Of a DNA stretch of 64,000 bases, positions 50,939-59,065 are shown one piece after another. Every line of letters begins with the position of its first letter. Positions within the stretch are counted from its first letter, which is position 1. The position numbers were made by a program, and so were the translations under genes. The notes under the pieces were generated by a model. It ran no database searches, was not told the DNA's origin, and worked only from the letters and a program-made list of their open reading frames with translations. This DNA is from Ornithinicoccus sp045032955 (lineage in GTDB: Bacteria; Actinomycetota; Actinomycetes; Actinomycetales; Dermatophilaceae): the NCBI RefSeq assembly GCF_045032955.1, contig NZ_JBJFZU010000002.1:1-64000 (forward strand), read 5' to 3'.

Positions 50939-51592
50939 TCAGCCGAGCCCGGGGTATGCCTGCTGCACCCGTCGCACCGAGGGCGGCACCGGTGCCCCGG
51001 AGCCGTTCCACGGGTCGGGTTCGAGCGGGCCGGCCACCGTCCGCAGCGGGACGACCCCGGTCCAGACGTCCGCACTCCCCTCCTCGGGCTCGCCCGACCC
51101 TCCGGCCCGGCCCTTGAACAGCCAGGCGCCCTCGGTGATCGGCAGCGCCAGCACCACGGTGGCCGCCACCTCGCGTCCGGTGCTGGCCCGGACCTCCTCG
51201 GTCCGTCCCGGCAGCAGCCTGTCCGTCAGGGCCTCCAGGGCCCGTTCCGCGACCTCCCCCCGCAGCACCTCCGCACTGCCGCGCAGCACCGCGCTGCGGT
51301 AGTTGGCGGAGGAGTCGAAGGCGGTGTGCGCGACCACCAACCCGTCCAGCGCGAAGACGGTCATCGTCAGCGGTGCCCCGTCGGCCAGGTGGCGCAGCGC
51401 CCCCGCGCCGGTGGAGCCGTGCAGCAGCACCCTGTCCCCGTCCCGGGCCAGCAGCAGCGGGACCGACCAGGGCATACCGTCCAGCACGGTGCAGAGCACC
51501 CCGACCGGGACGCTGTCCAGGAGCTCGTCGAGGGCGGCGCGCTCGTCCGTGCCGCGGTCGGGCTTGCGGGTCAGGGTCGTGAGATCACTCAT
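50939..51592 (-). CDS. pyridoxamine 5'-phosphate oxidase family (FMN-binding) protein
   Basis: A 217-residue split-barrel flavoprotein: VPVGVLCTVLDGMPWSVPLLLARDGDRVLLHGSTGAGALRHLADG, the pattern of PNPOx-like/nitroimidazole-resistance-like proteins. True PNPOx activity is not implied. The ATG at 51592 is used; an in-frame start at 51634 would overlap the operator. Divergent from a MocR regulator, a pairing that suggests a link to B6 or amino-acid metabolism. Confidence 0.88.
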   Translation of the reverse strand: MSDLTTLTRKPDRGTDERAALDELLDSVPVGVLCTVLDGMPWSVPLLLARDGDRVLLHGSTGAGALRHLADGAPLTMTVFALDGLVVAHTAFDSSANYRSAVLRGSAEVLRGEVAERALEALTDRLLPGRTEEVRASTGREVAATVVLALPITEGAWLFKGRAGGSGEPEEGSADVWTGVVPLRTVAGPLEPDPWNGSGAPVPPSVRRVQQAYPGLG

Positions 51593-51610
51593 GGATCGAT
51601 CCTGACCGGC

Positions 51611-51660
51611 AAGTGGTCCGATCTCCAGGTCCACTTACCGCATCATCGATAGGACCACTT
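51611..51660. promoter_or_regulatory. MocR operator array (three AAGTGGwCC sites)
   Basis: AAGTGGTCC at 51611-51619, GGTCCACTT at 51628-51636 and GGACCACTT at 51652-51660. The third abuts the TAGGCT box (51660-51665) that sits 7 nt before the MocR ATG. It can control both divergent genes. Confidence 0.7.
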
Positions 51661-51672
51661 AGGCTCTTCGGT

Positions 51673-53166
51673 ATGCCGCACCCCACCTGGCAAGGTCCGA
51701 CCCGTCTCCCCGGCACCGGTCCGCTGCCCCGACGGCTGGCCACCGCGGTGGTCGACGCCCTGGCCTCCGGCGCCCTGCACCCGGGGGACGCGCTGCTGCC
51801 GAGCCGCCGGCTGGCCGGACAGCTGGGCATCGGCCGCGGAGCGGTGGTCGCGGCCTACGACGAGCTGACCGCGGCGGGCTACCTCGAGGCACGTCCGGGC
51901 AGCGGCACGTTCGTGGTCGAGGGCGCGGCGGAGGCCGCCCGCCGCAGCGCCGGTCCCCCGCCGCCGGTGGGGCGCAGCCTCGCGGGGCCGGTGGAGGACA
52001 CCGGTCTCGGGGCACCCACCCCGCCGCCTGATGCGCTGGACCTGCGGCCCGGGCACGCCGAGCCCGCCCTCATCTCCACGCGGGACTGGCGCGCGGCCTG
52101 GCGACACGGCATACCCGACCCCCCGGGGGCCGAGGCGCTGAGCCGGGTTCAGCACCCGGAGCTGCAGGAGGCCCTGGCCGGACACCTGCGTCGGATGCGC
52201 GGGGTGACCGCGACCCCGGACGAGGTGGTCGTGGTGCCCGGTGCGAGCGCCGCGTTCACCCTGCTCGCCGTGGCCGCCGGGCTCGCCGGGGCCGACGTCG
52301 CGGTCGAGGACCCCGGCTACCGGCGGGCGCGGGCGGCGTTCGTCGGTGCCGGGGCAGGGGTGCGGCCGGTGCCGGTCGACGAGGACGGCCTGGATCCGGG
52401 GCTGCTGCGGCCCACCGACGCGGCGGTCTACCTCACCCCGGCGCACCAGTACCCGCTGGGGGCCCGGATGCCGGTCGCCCGCCGCGGGGAGCTCGTCGAC
52501 CTCGCGCACCGGCAGGGGACGCTGGTGGTGGAGGACGACTACGACGGCGAGTTCCGCTACGGCGTCGCCCCGATGCCGGCGCTGCGCTCGGTGCCGGGCG
52601 GCGCCGGGTGCGTCGCCTACGTCGGCACCGCATCCAAGGTGCTGACCCCCGACCTGGGGCTGGCCTGGGTGGTGCCGCCCCCGCACCTGCTGGCCGCGGT
52701 GCGGCGCGCGCAGGACCAGCTCTCCCTGGGTGCCTCACCGGTGGCCGCACGTGCCCTGGCGCACCTGGTGGGCAGCGGGGCCCTGGGTCGGCAGCTGGGC
52801 AGGGCCGCGCGTCTCTACCGGGCCCGCCGGGACGCCCTGGTGGCCGCGCTGCGGCGGCGGTGCCCGGACCTGCGGGTGGCCGGGGTCGAGGCCGGGCTGC
52901 ACCTGGTGGTGCTGCTGGACGACGGCGACGGCAACACCGACGGCGGCACCGACACCGCCGTCGTGGACCGGCTCCGGTCGGCAGGCATCTGGGTGGAGGC
53001 GCTCAGCGGCTACTTCCTGGGTCGGTCGCGCCCCGGGCTGGTGATCGGCTACTCCCGGCTCCCGGAGTCCCGGGCACCGCTGGTCGCCGAGGCCCTGGCG
53101 CAGGCCGTGCTGCGGCCGGCCGAGGCCCTGGCGGACCGCGCTGACAGTGCCGGTCGTCGCGAGTAG
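51673..53166 (+). CDS. MocR family PLP-dependent aminotransferase-like transcriptional regulator
   Basis: A 497-residue fusion. N-terminal GntR HTH (residues about 18-80): RRLATAVVDALASGALHPGDALLPSRRLAGQLGIGRGAVVAAYDEL. The C-terminal fold-type I aminotransferase-like domain has VVVPGASAAFTLLAVAAGL, LTPAHQYPLGARMP, VEDDYDGEFRY and the PLP-lysine region YVGTASKVLTPDLGLAWVV. MocR proteins sense PLP or an amino acid. The ATG at 51673 has a leaderless -10 box. Confidence 0.94.
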   Translation: MPHPTWQGPTRLPGTGPLPRRLATAVVDALASGALHPGDALLPSRRLAGQLGIGRGAVVAAYDELTAAGYLEARPGSGTFVVEGAAEAARRSAGPPPPVGRSLAGPVEDTGLGAPTPPPDALDLRPGHAEPALISTRDWRAAWRHGIPDPPGAEALSRVQHPELQEALAGHLRRMRGVTATPDEVVVVPGASAAFTLLAVAAGLAGADVAVEDPGYRRARAAFVGAGAGVRPVPVDEDGLDPGLLRPTDAAVYLTPAHQYPLGARMPVARRGELVDLAHRQGTLVVEDDYDGEFRYGVAPMPALRSVPGGAGCVAYVGTASKVLTPDLGLAWVVPPPHLLAAVRRAQDQLSLGASPVAARALAHLVGSGALGRQLGRAARLYRARRDALVAALRRRCPDLRVAGVEAGLHLVVLLDDGDGNTDGGTDTAVVDRLRSAGIWVEALSGYFLGRSRPGLVIGYSRLPESRAPLVAEALAQAVLRPAEALADRADSAGRRE

Positions 53167-53213
53167 CGTCGACCACGACCACCGCAGGGGACGTCACGAG
53201 AGGAGCCGGGCGC

Positions 53214-53483
53214 ATGCCCAAGGAGAACGACAACCCGTCGCTGAAGGACCCGGAGCTGTACGAGGAGCTACGTGAGGAGGGCGCGTCCAAGGGGAAGGCC
53301 GCGCGGATCTCCAACGCCGCGGCCAACGAGGGTCGTGACACGGTCGGTGAGCGGGGCGGGGAGGCCTCCGACTACGAGGACCGCACCGTCGAGCAGCTCA
53401 AGGACCGTGCCCGGGAGCTCGGCCTGAGCGGCTACTCGGACAAGACCAAGGACGAGCTGATCAAGCTGCTGCGCCACCACTGA
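53214..53483 (+). CDS. Rho-termination-factor-N/SAP-like small protein (DUF7218-type)
   Basis: An 89-residue hydrophilic protein. First half: NPSLKDPELYEELREEGASKGKAARISNAAANEG, the pattern of the DUF7218 group. Second half: EDRTVEQLKDRARELGLSGYSDKTKDELIKLLR, a Rho_N/SAP-type helix-extended-loop-helix nucleic-acid-binding motif. GAGAGGAG precedes the ATG. Probably a small DNA/RNA-binding stress protein. Confidence 0.88.
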   Translation: MPKENDNPSLKDPELYEELREEGASKGKAARISNAAANEGRDTVGERGGEASDYEDRTVEQLKDRARELGLSGYSDKTKDELIKLLRHH

Positions 53484-53493
53484 CGCAGGGGGG

Positions 53494-54228
53494 TCAGCCC
53501 GGCGGGGTCCGCCAGATGGACACGTGGCTCTCGGAGTCACCGGTGAAGGGCGTGCCCTGCCAGTCCGCGGTGCGCCGTTCCAACGTCATCCCTGCCAGCC
53601 TGGCCATCAGGTCGAGCTCGGCGGGCCACACGTAGCGGTAGTGCAGCACCTCGTGCCGGTAGGTGCCGTCCGGCTGCCGGCTGTAGTGGTGCGACTCCGC
53701 CTGCTGGGTCGCCGTGTCGTAGAGGTCGAGGCCGACGTGCTGCTCCCCGACGTGGAAGGGCACCGCCCGCTGGCCCGGCGGGAACCGGCGCAGGGCCGGC
53801 ATACCGACCTCGACGACGAAGCGCCCGCCCGGCTCCAGGTGCTGGGCGGCGTTGGCGAAACAGGCGACCTGCTTCTCCTGGGTGCGCAGGTTGCCGATGG
53901 TGTTGTACACGAGGTAGACCAGCGAGAAGGTCCCCTCCACCCGCGCCTGCGCCATGTCGCCGACGACCACCGGCAGCTCCGGGCGCCGCCGGTGCAGCTG
54001 GGCGACCATCGGCTCGGACAGCTCGATGCCGTACACCGGCACCCCACGCTCGGCCAGGGGTATGCCGACCCTCCCCGTCCCGATCGCCAGCTCCAGCGCC
54101 CTCCCGTCACCGGCCAGCCCGGCCAGCAGGTCCACCGTGGGGTCGAGCACCTCCGGCGTGAACATGGAGGCGGAGGACTCGTCGTACCGGGCGGCCGCGT
54201 CGGGCCCCCACACGTCGCTGGAGGTCAT
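53494..54228 (-). CDS. class I SAM-dependent methyltransferase
   Basis: A 244-residue Rossmann-fold methyltransferase. Motif I is ALELAIGTGRVGIPLAERG, motif II YGIELSEPMVAQL, motif III VVVGDMAQARVEGTFSLVYLVYNTIGNL, later LEPGGRFVVEVGMPAL. Substrate unknown. CAGACT lies 6 nt before the ATG, suggesting its own leaderless promoter, although it follows the glycosyltransferase operon by 19 bp. Confidence 0.92.
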   Translation of the reverse strand: MTSSDVWGPDAAARYDESSASMFTPEVLDPTVDLLAGLAGDGRALELAIGTGRVGIPLAERGVPVYGIELSEPMVAQLHRRRPELPVVVGDMAQARVEGTFSLVYLVYNTIGNLRTQEKQVACFANAAQHLEPGGRFVVEVGMPALRRFPPGQRAVPFHVGEQHVGLDLYDTATQQAESHHYSRQPDGTYRHEVLHYRYVWPAELDLMARLAGMTLERRTADWQGTPFTGDSESHVSIWRTPPG

Positions 54229-54247
54229 CCGGGCAGTCTGGCAAGCG

Positions 54248-55075
54248 CTAGCCGGGTCCTCCAGTGGTTTTCAGCGTCAGCTCCGCCTCGGACCAGTCGA
54301 CCAGGCCACGACGGGCGAACTCCTCCAGCCACCCGGACATCGGCCAGTGACCCCACCGTCGGTGGAAGAGCGTGGCGTTCCGCACGATGTCCTCGAGGTG
54401 CTCGACCGGGGGCCGCGACACCGGGTGGTGCTGGTGAAAGGCCTCCGCTCCCCCGACCCAGACCAGGTCGACGCCGCGGGCCCGGGCCCGCGACCCGAAG
54501 TCGGTGTCCTCCGCGCCGTAGCCGACGTAATCCTCGTCGAAGCCCCCGATCCGGGTCCAGGTCGCGACGTCCAGCGCGGCGCTCAGCGACCAGAACAGAC
54601 GGTGGTCGCCGCCGGTGACCACCTCCCCCGCCGGGGGCGCGGGCCGGGACGGGTGCGGGTCGCTGAGCGCGAGCAGGTCCTGGGGGTCCTGGGGCACGTC
54701 CCGACCCTCGGGCAGGTAGGTCACCGGGCCGGCCAGCAGGCTCCCAGGCGCTCGGGCGGCCGCCGCGACGTAGGCCTCGACCGCCCCGGGGGCGGGCACG
54801 CAGTCGACGTCCAGCAGCACCACCAGGGCGCACCCCGCCTCGATCGCGGTCGAGACGCCGAGGTTGCGGGCACGGGCCAGCGGGAGCCCCCGCGGGTCGG
54901 TGGGCAGGTGCAGCACGTCGGCGCCGGGACCCGCCACCGCGCTGATCTCCTCGTCGTCGATCGCGACCACGAGGTGGCGCACCCCTGGCGCGACCCGGGT
55001 GAGGACCCGGCGCTGCTCCCGCAAGTGGGCGTGCCGTCCGTGGGCGACGGTGACGACACCGACCCGGTCAGCCAT
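54248..55075 (-). CDS. glycosyltransferase family 2 with galactosyltransferase-type C-terminal region
   Basis: A 275-residue GT-A enzyme. GVVTVAHGRHAHLREQ begins the nucleotide-binding domain; LVVLLDVDCVPAPGAVEAY holds the DxD-like metal site; RIGGFDEDYVGYGAEDTDFG is the acceptor-loop signature of GalNAc/galactosyltransferase-like GT2 proteins. Last gene of the seven-gene operon; its start overlaps the GT-B gene by 8 bp. Likely adds one sugar to the product of the cluster. Confidence 0.9.
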   Translation of the reverse strand: MADRVGVVTVAHGRHAHLREQRRVLTRVAPGVRHLVVAIDDEEISAVAGPGADVLHLPTDPRGLPLARARNLGVSTAIEAGCALVVLLDVDCVPAPGAVEAYVAAAARAPGSLLAGPVTYLPEGRDVPQDPQDLLALSDPHPSRPAPPAGEVVTGGDHRLFWSLSAALDVATWTRIGGFDEDYVGYGAEDTDFGSRARARGVDLVWVGGAEAFHQHHPVSRPPVEHLEDIVRNATLFHRRWGHWPMSGWLEEFARRGLVDWSEAELTLKTTGGPG

Positions 55076-56099
55076 GCGCCACCCTCTCGATCAGGTCGCC
55101 GGCCCGACCCGCGGCACCGGCGCACTCCCAGCGGCCCCAGCCCCTGCCCCCTTCGGCGCGGGCGCGGGCCACCAGGGCGGCCCACCCGTGCTCGCGCACC
55201 TGCGTCGGTCCGGCGAGCACGGCCAGCCCCTGCCGGCCCAGGGCAGCGGCCAGGTGCTGCTGCTCCGCGAAGGGCCGCTGCTGCGGGGTGAGCACGGCCG
55301 GGCGGGCGTGCCGGGCGATGTCGGCCACAGCGTTCTGACCGGCGTGCGCGACCACCACCGCACTGTCCGCGATCAGCGCCCGGACGTCCGGGACCCAGGT
55401 GCGGCCGTCCAGGACGACCCAGTCGAGATCGGGGACCGCGGCCCGGACCTGCTCGGGCACGCCGGGGTCGTCGAAGCCCTCTCCGCCGGCCAGGACCAGG
55501 CCGGTGCGACGTCCCGCGCCGGCCCGGGGCGCGTCGCTCGCTCCGACCGCCTCCTGGGCCACCCCACCGACCGCCACCAGGTCCGGCTGCGGCACCGCGA
55601 TCGCCGTGCGCCAGATCGCCGGGGTGGCCCACGCCGGCCAGGGGGCCAGCACCGCGGTGGCGCAGCGCAGCGCGGTGGTGTGCGCCTCGTCCCGGCGGTC
55701 CCCGGGCTGGGCCACCAGCACGACGGGGATGCCGAGCAGCCGCGCGAGCAGGGCGACCTCGGTGGACACGTCGACGACGAGCACGGCAGGACGCTCGGCC
55801 TCCAGCCAGGCCGCGATCCGTGCCATCCGGGCCCGCAGGCCGGGGTGGCCACGAGGGGCCCAGTGCAGCAGGCCACCCACCTCGGCGTCCACGTCCTCGA
55901 GCGCCACGCCGGGAGCCAACGGGTGGTCCAGCGGCAGCTCGACGCACCCCAGCCCCGCCGTCCGCAGCGTCGGCTCGTCCAGCCCCGACCCGAGCACGGT
56001 GACCTCCGCCCCCCGGGCGAGCAGCTCGGCGCCCACCACCCGGGCCCGCGTCCGGTGCCCCGCGCCGTGGTGGTGGGCATACCAGCCGATGGTCGTCAC
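55068..56099 (-). CDS. GT-B glycosyltransferase (MurG/GT28- or GT1-like)
   Basis: A 343-residue GT-B protein: IGWYAHHHGAGHRTRARVVGAELLARGAEVTVLGSG at the N-terminus (glycine-rich acceptor loop) and the C-terminal donor site ALIADSAVVVAHAGQNAVADIARHARPAVLTPQQRPFAEQQHLAAALGRQG, which resembles the H-x-G-x-x-T/S and QxxE-type loop of UDP-sugar enzymes. It overlaps the GT4 gene stop by 4 bp. No membrane anchor is seen. Confidence 0.88.
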   Translation of the reverse strand: MTTIGWYAHHHGAGHRTRARVVGAELLARGAEVTVLGSGLDEPTLRTAGLGCVELPLDHPLAPGVALEDVDAEVGGLLHWAPRGHPGLRARMARIAAWLEAERPAVLVVDVSTEVALLARLLGIPVVLVAQPGDRRDEAHTTALRCATAVLAPWPAWATPAIWRTAIAVPQPDLVAVGGVAQEAVGASDAPRAGAGRRTGLVLAGGEGFDDPGVPEQVRAAVPDLDWVVLDGRTWVPDVRALIADSAVVVAHAGQNAVADIARHARPAVLTPQQRPFAEQQHLAAALGRQGLAVLAGPTQVREHGWAALVARARAEGGRGWGRWECAGAAGRAGDLIERVAHG

Positions 56100-57214
56100 G
56101 AGAGCACCCCGGACAGGGCGACGGGGTGGGCCTTCACCTCAGGGCGGGCCTGCAGGTCGCGGTAGACCTGCAGGTACCGCTCGACCATGACGTCGGCGCC
56201 CAGGTGGGCCAGCGCCCGCCGGCGCACCTCCGGGCGGGGCAGCGAGACCGCCTGCTGCACCCCGTCCCGCAGGCGGGTCACCACCGCGGCCTCGCTCGCG
56301 CCACGGTCGTCGACCAGCACCCCGGTACCCTCCCGCACCACCTCGCGGAGGCCGCCCCGGTCGATGGCCACCACCGGCGTCCCCCACACGGTGGACTCGG
56401 CCGCGACCAGACCGAACGGCTCGTCCCAGCGCGGGGTCACCAGGGTCGCGGCACTGGCACGCACCAGCCGGGCGATGTCCGCGTGCGCCAGGTGGCCGTG
56501 GTGCTCCACGTCCCGACCGAGCTCGGGGGCGACGGCGTGGGCATACCACTCCGGGTCGCTGACCGGGCCCACCAGCGCGAGCCGACGTCCGGCCGCGCGG
56601 GCCGCGCGGATGGCGAGGTCCGCTCCCTTCACCGCGGTCAGCCGCCCGACCCACACCAGGTCCTCACCGCCGGGCCCGGGGCCGCCGTCGTCGTCGCTCA
56701 CCCCGTTCGGGACGACCTGCGGCGGGCGCGGCAGGGTGGTCCAGTCCGCGGCGCTGGCGGCCGACACGCAGACGTAGGCCGCCCGCGGGCCGGCCAGCGC
56801 GATGCCCAGCTCCATCCACGGGAAGGGCGGGGTGTGCAGCGTCGTCACCAGCGGGGCCGGCAGCACCTCGCTCAGGGCGAGCGGCAGGAAGTGCAGGCTC
56901 TGGTTGTGGACCACGTCGACGTCCGGGCGGGCCAGCAGGTCGCGGACGGCGGCGAGGAAGGCCGCGTGGTCACGCAGGAACTCCGGTTCCGGCAGCGCCG
57001 GGTCGACCGCGGCCACCGCGCTCAGCGGCGGCAGGTCGGGGTAGGGGACGATCTCGTCGGCGAGCCCGGGGTCGGTGCCGGCGCGGGCGTACAGCCGCAC
57101 GTGGTGACCCAGCTCGCGCAGCCCGCGGGCCAGCACCGCGGTATGCGACTCCTGACCGCCCGCGTACGGCTCCCGGACGGGGTGCCGGGAGGTGGCGAGC
57201 ATCGCGATCCTCAT
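56096..57214 (-). CDS. glycosyltransferase family 4
   Basis: A 372-residue GT-B retaining glycosyltransferase. N-terminal GT4 loop PYAGGQESHTAVLARGLRELGHHVRLYA, VDVVHNQSLHFLPLAL, linker VVPNGVSDDDGG, and the donor-binding LVWVGRLTAVKGADLAIRAA and EPFGLVAAESTVWGTPVVAIDRGGLREVV (E-x7-E motif). Starts 1 nt after the stop of the GT2 gene. Confidence 0.94.
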   Translation of the reverse strand: MRIAMLATSRHPVREPYAGGQESHTAVLARGLRELGHHVRLYARAGTDPGLADEIVPYPDLPPLSAVAAVDPALPEPEFLRDHAAFLAAVRDLLARPDVDVVHNQSLHFLPLALSEVLPAPLVTTLHTPPFPWMELGIALAGPRAAYVCVSAASAADWTTLPRPPQVVPNGVSDDDGGPGPGGEDLVWVGRLTAVKGADLAIRAARAAGRRLALVGPVSDPEWYAHAVAPELGRDVEHHGHLAHADIARLVRASAATLVTPRWDEPFGLVAAESTVWGTPVVAIDRGGLREVVREGTGVLVDDRGASEAAVVTRLRDGVQQAVSLPRPEVRRRALAHLGADVMVERYLQVYRDLQARPEVKAHPVALSGVLS

Positions 57215-57215
57215 C

Positions 57216-57926
57216 TCAGCCCGCCTCCTCGGTGACCGTGCCGCGCAGCGTCGTCAGGTAGTCCGAGAAGCCACCACGCAGACGGCCCTGCATCCGGGCC
57301 GAGGTGTCCGCGCGCACGGTGTCGGTGGCGACCCACCGGTCGGTGCGGGCCCGGATCCGGCGCACCAGGTCGACGTCCTCGTCGCTGCTGATCGGTCGGA
57401 ACCCGCCGATCTGCAGGTAGGTGGAGCCGCGCACCCCCAGGTTGGCCCCGTGCACGTGCGGGTGGCCCTCCCGCAGCTGATGCCGCAGGTGCCACTGGGC
57501 CAGCAGCTGCGGGTCGGTCAGCCCCAGCGGCTGCACGGTCCCGATGACGGCGTCGTAGTTCTCGGCCAGCGCGAGCTGTCCGGAGATCCAGTGCGGGGGA
57601 ACGACCGTGTCGGCGTCGGTGCTGGCCAGCCAGGTCCGGGAGGCGGGCACCCCCGCCGCGGCGTCCTCCGCCAGGGCAACCCGGGCACCGCTGTCCCTGG
57701 CCGCACCGACCAGGCCGTGCTGCACCACCAGCGCGCGGGCACCGCCCTGGGCGACGACCAGGGCCGAGTCGTCCAGGCAGCTGTCCAGGACGACCGTGGC
57801 CCGGCAGATCAGCCCGGGGCGGACCGCGGTGGCGTGCGCGATGGCCTGCCTCACCGCGAGCAGGCAGCGGGAGAGCAGCTCCTGCTCGTCCCGGGCCGGG
57901 ATGACGACGTGCACCGAGAGGATCAC
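57216..57926 (-). CDS. glycosyltransferase family 2
   Basis: A 236-residue GT-A enzyme: VHVVIPARDEQELLSRCLLAVRQ, ASTDADTVVPPHWISG (DxD-like), HGANLGVRGSTYLQIGGF and SSDEDVDLVRRIRARTDRW (acidic catalytic loop). The GTG at 57926 overlaps the stop of the methyltransferase gene. No membrane segment is seen, so it acts on a cytoplasmic acceptor. Confidence 0.9.
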   Translation of the reverse strand: MILSVHVVIPARDEQELLSRCLLAVRQAIAHATAVRPGLICRATVVLDSCLDDSALVVAQGGARALVVQHGLVGAARDSGARVALAEDAAAGVPASRTWLASTDADTVVPPHWISGQLALAENYDAVIGTVQPLGLTDPQLLAQWHLRHQLREGHPHVHGANLGVRGSTYLQIGGFRPISSDEDVDLVRRIRARTDRWVATDTVRADTSARMQGRLRGGFSDYLTTLRGTVTEEAG

Positions 57927-59065
57927 GGTGCCACCCCGAAGGTGTCGACCAGGAAGTCCGGGTCCTCGTGCCGGCTGCGCACCAGCGGCGCCAGCACCGT
58001 CCGGGCGGCGGCGTGCACGGAGGGACCGTCGAGAGGGATGTCCGCGGTGGCGTGCCGCCAGTGCACCAGCACGAGCTCCCCGCCGGGCGCCAACCGGCGC
58101 ACCAGGGCGCCCAGGGTGAGCCACCACTCGAAGGGCGTGAGGAAGTAGCCCACCTCGGACACGACGGCGAGGTCGAGCAGGTCGGGGTGGTCGAGAAGGG
58201 CGACGTCATCGAGGTGGTCGAGGCCTTCGAGGACCGCAGGGGCCTCCCCGTGGACCCACACGACACCGGGCGGGGTGTCCCGCCCGGCCACGGCCAGCGC
58301 CCGCGCGCTGGCGTCGACCCCCGTGACCACGTCCGCCCGGCCGGCGAGCTCGCGGGTGAGCACCCCGGTGGAGCAGCCGAGGTCCAGCACCCGGGCATAC
58401 CGCGGGCGCTGGAGCATCGCCAGGGTGAGCGCGCGCTTGCGTCGCTCGTACCAGCTGCCGCTGTCCCAGGGGTCCTCACCGTCGTCGAACATCGCGTCGA
58501 AGGTGGCGCCCCGGGGCTGGGGTCGCGGTTCGAGGTGGGGTCGGTCGAGCGACTCCCCGCTCGCGTCGCGGCGCGTGACGAGCACCGTGCAGCCGGGGAT
58601 GAGCGGGGGCGGTGCGGACCCGTCCGGGTGCGGGGCGCAGGCCACCTCCGGGGAGGCCTCGAGGACCAGCAGCCGGGACCAGGGCAGCTCGGCGTGCTCG
58701 GCCGCCCCGTCACGGGACAGGTGGTGGGCGACCTCGACGTCCGCACCGTGCTGCTCGAAGGGCTCCTCACTCGTCCACGGTGCGATCACGAGGGTCCGCC
58801 CCGACGGGCTCCCCGAGGAAGCGTGCCCGGGCCGGTCGTCGGAGACGACCACCTCGACACCGGCCCGCGACGCGTCGGCGCACAGCGCCTCCAGCCCGGT
58901 CGGCACCCGGTCCCGGTGCGGGGAGACGACCAGGAGTCGGGTCCACCGCCCGAGGAACGTGGACGCCGGCACCGCCGGCACCGAGGCCCACCGCTCGTCC
59001 AGGACCCGACGGAGCTCTCCCGCCGCAGGATCCGGGCGGCCCCACGACGACCGCCCGCGGCTCAT
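57923..59065 (-). CDS. NodS-like SAM-dependent methyltransferase with degenerate PIG-L-like N-terminal region
   Basis: A 380-residue two-part protein. Residues about 40-170 begin LLVVSPHRDRVPTGLEALCADASRAGVEVVVSDD, aligning by pattern with PIG-L deacetylases, whose zinc motif PHPDDE would be at PHRDRV; the acidic ligands are lost, so this part is probably inactive. Residues about 185-380 are a NodS-type methyltransferase: FDAMFDDGEDPWDSGSWYERRKRALTLAML, then RVLDLGCSTGVLTRELAGRADVVTGVD (motif I) and EVGYFLTPFEWWLTL. NodS N-methylates an amino sugar. ATGA overlap with the acyl-CoA dehydrogenase-like gene. Confidence 0.85.
   Translation of the reverse strand: MSRGRSSWGRPDPAAGELRRVLDERWASVPAVPASTFLGRWTRLLVVSPHRDRVPTGLEALCADASRAGVEVVVSDDRPGHASSGSPSGRTLVIAPWTSEEPFEQHGADVEVAHHLSRDGAAEHAELPWSRLLVLEASPEVACAPHPDGSAPPPLIPGCTVLVTRRDASGESLDRPHLEPRPQPRGATFDAMFDDGEDPWDSGSWYERRKRALTLAMLQRPRYARVLDLGCSTGVLTRELAGRADVVTGVDASARALAVAGRDTPPGVVWVHGEAPAVLEGLDHLDDVALLDHPDLLDLAVVSEVGYFLTPFEWWLTLGALVRRLAPGGELVLVHWRHATADIPLDGPSVHAAARTVLAPLVRSRHEDPDFLVDTFGVAP

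Noticed and set aside
48963..51011. Very long minus-strand frame (682 residues) for the GH13 enzyme
   Set aside because: Its first ~258 codons lie across the AMIN-like gene in another frame and contain Arg/Pro-rich noise; the GH13 fold begins at 50237.
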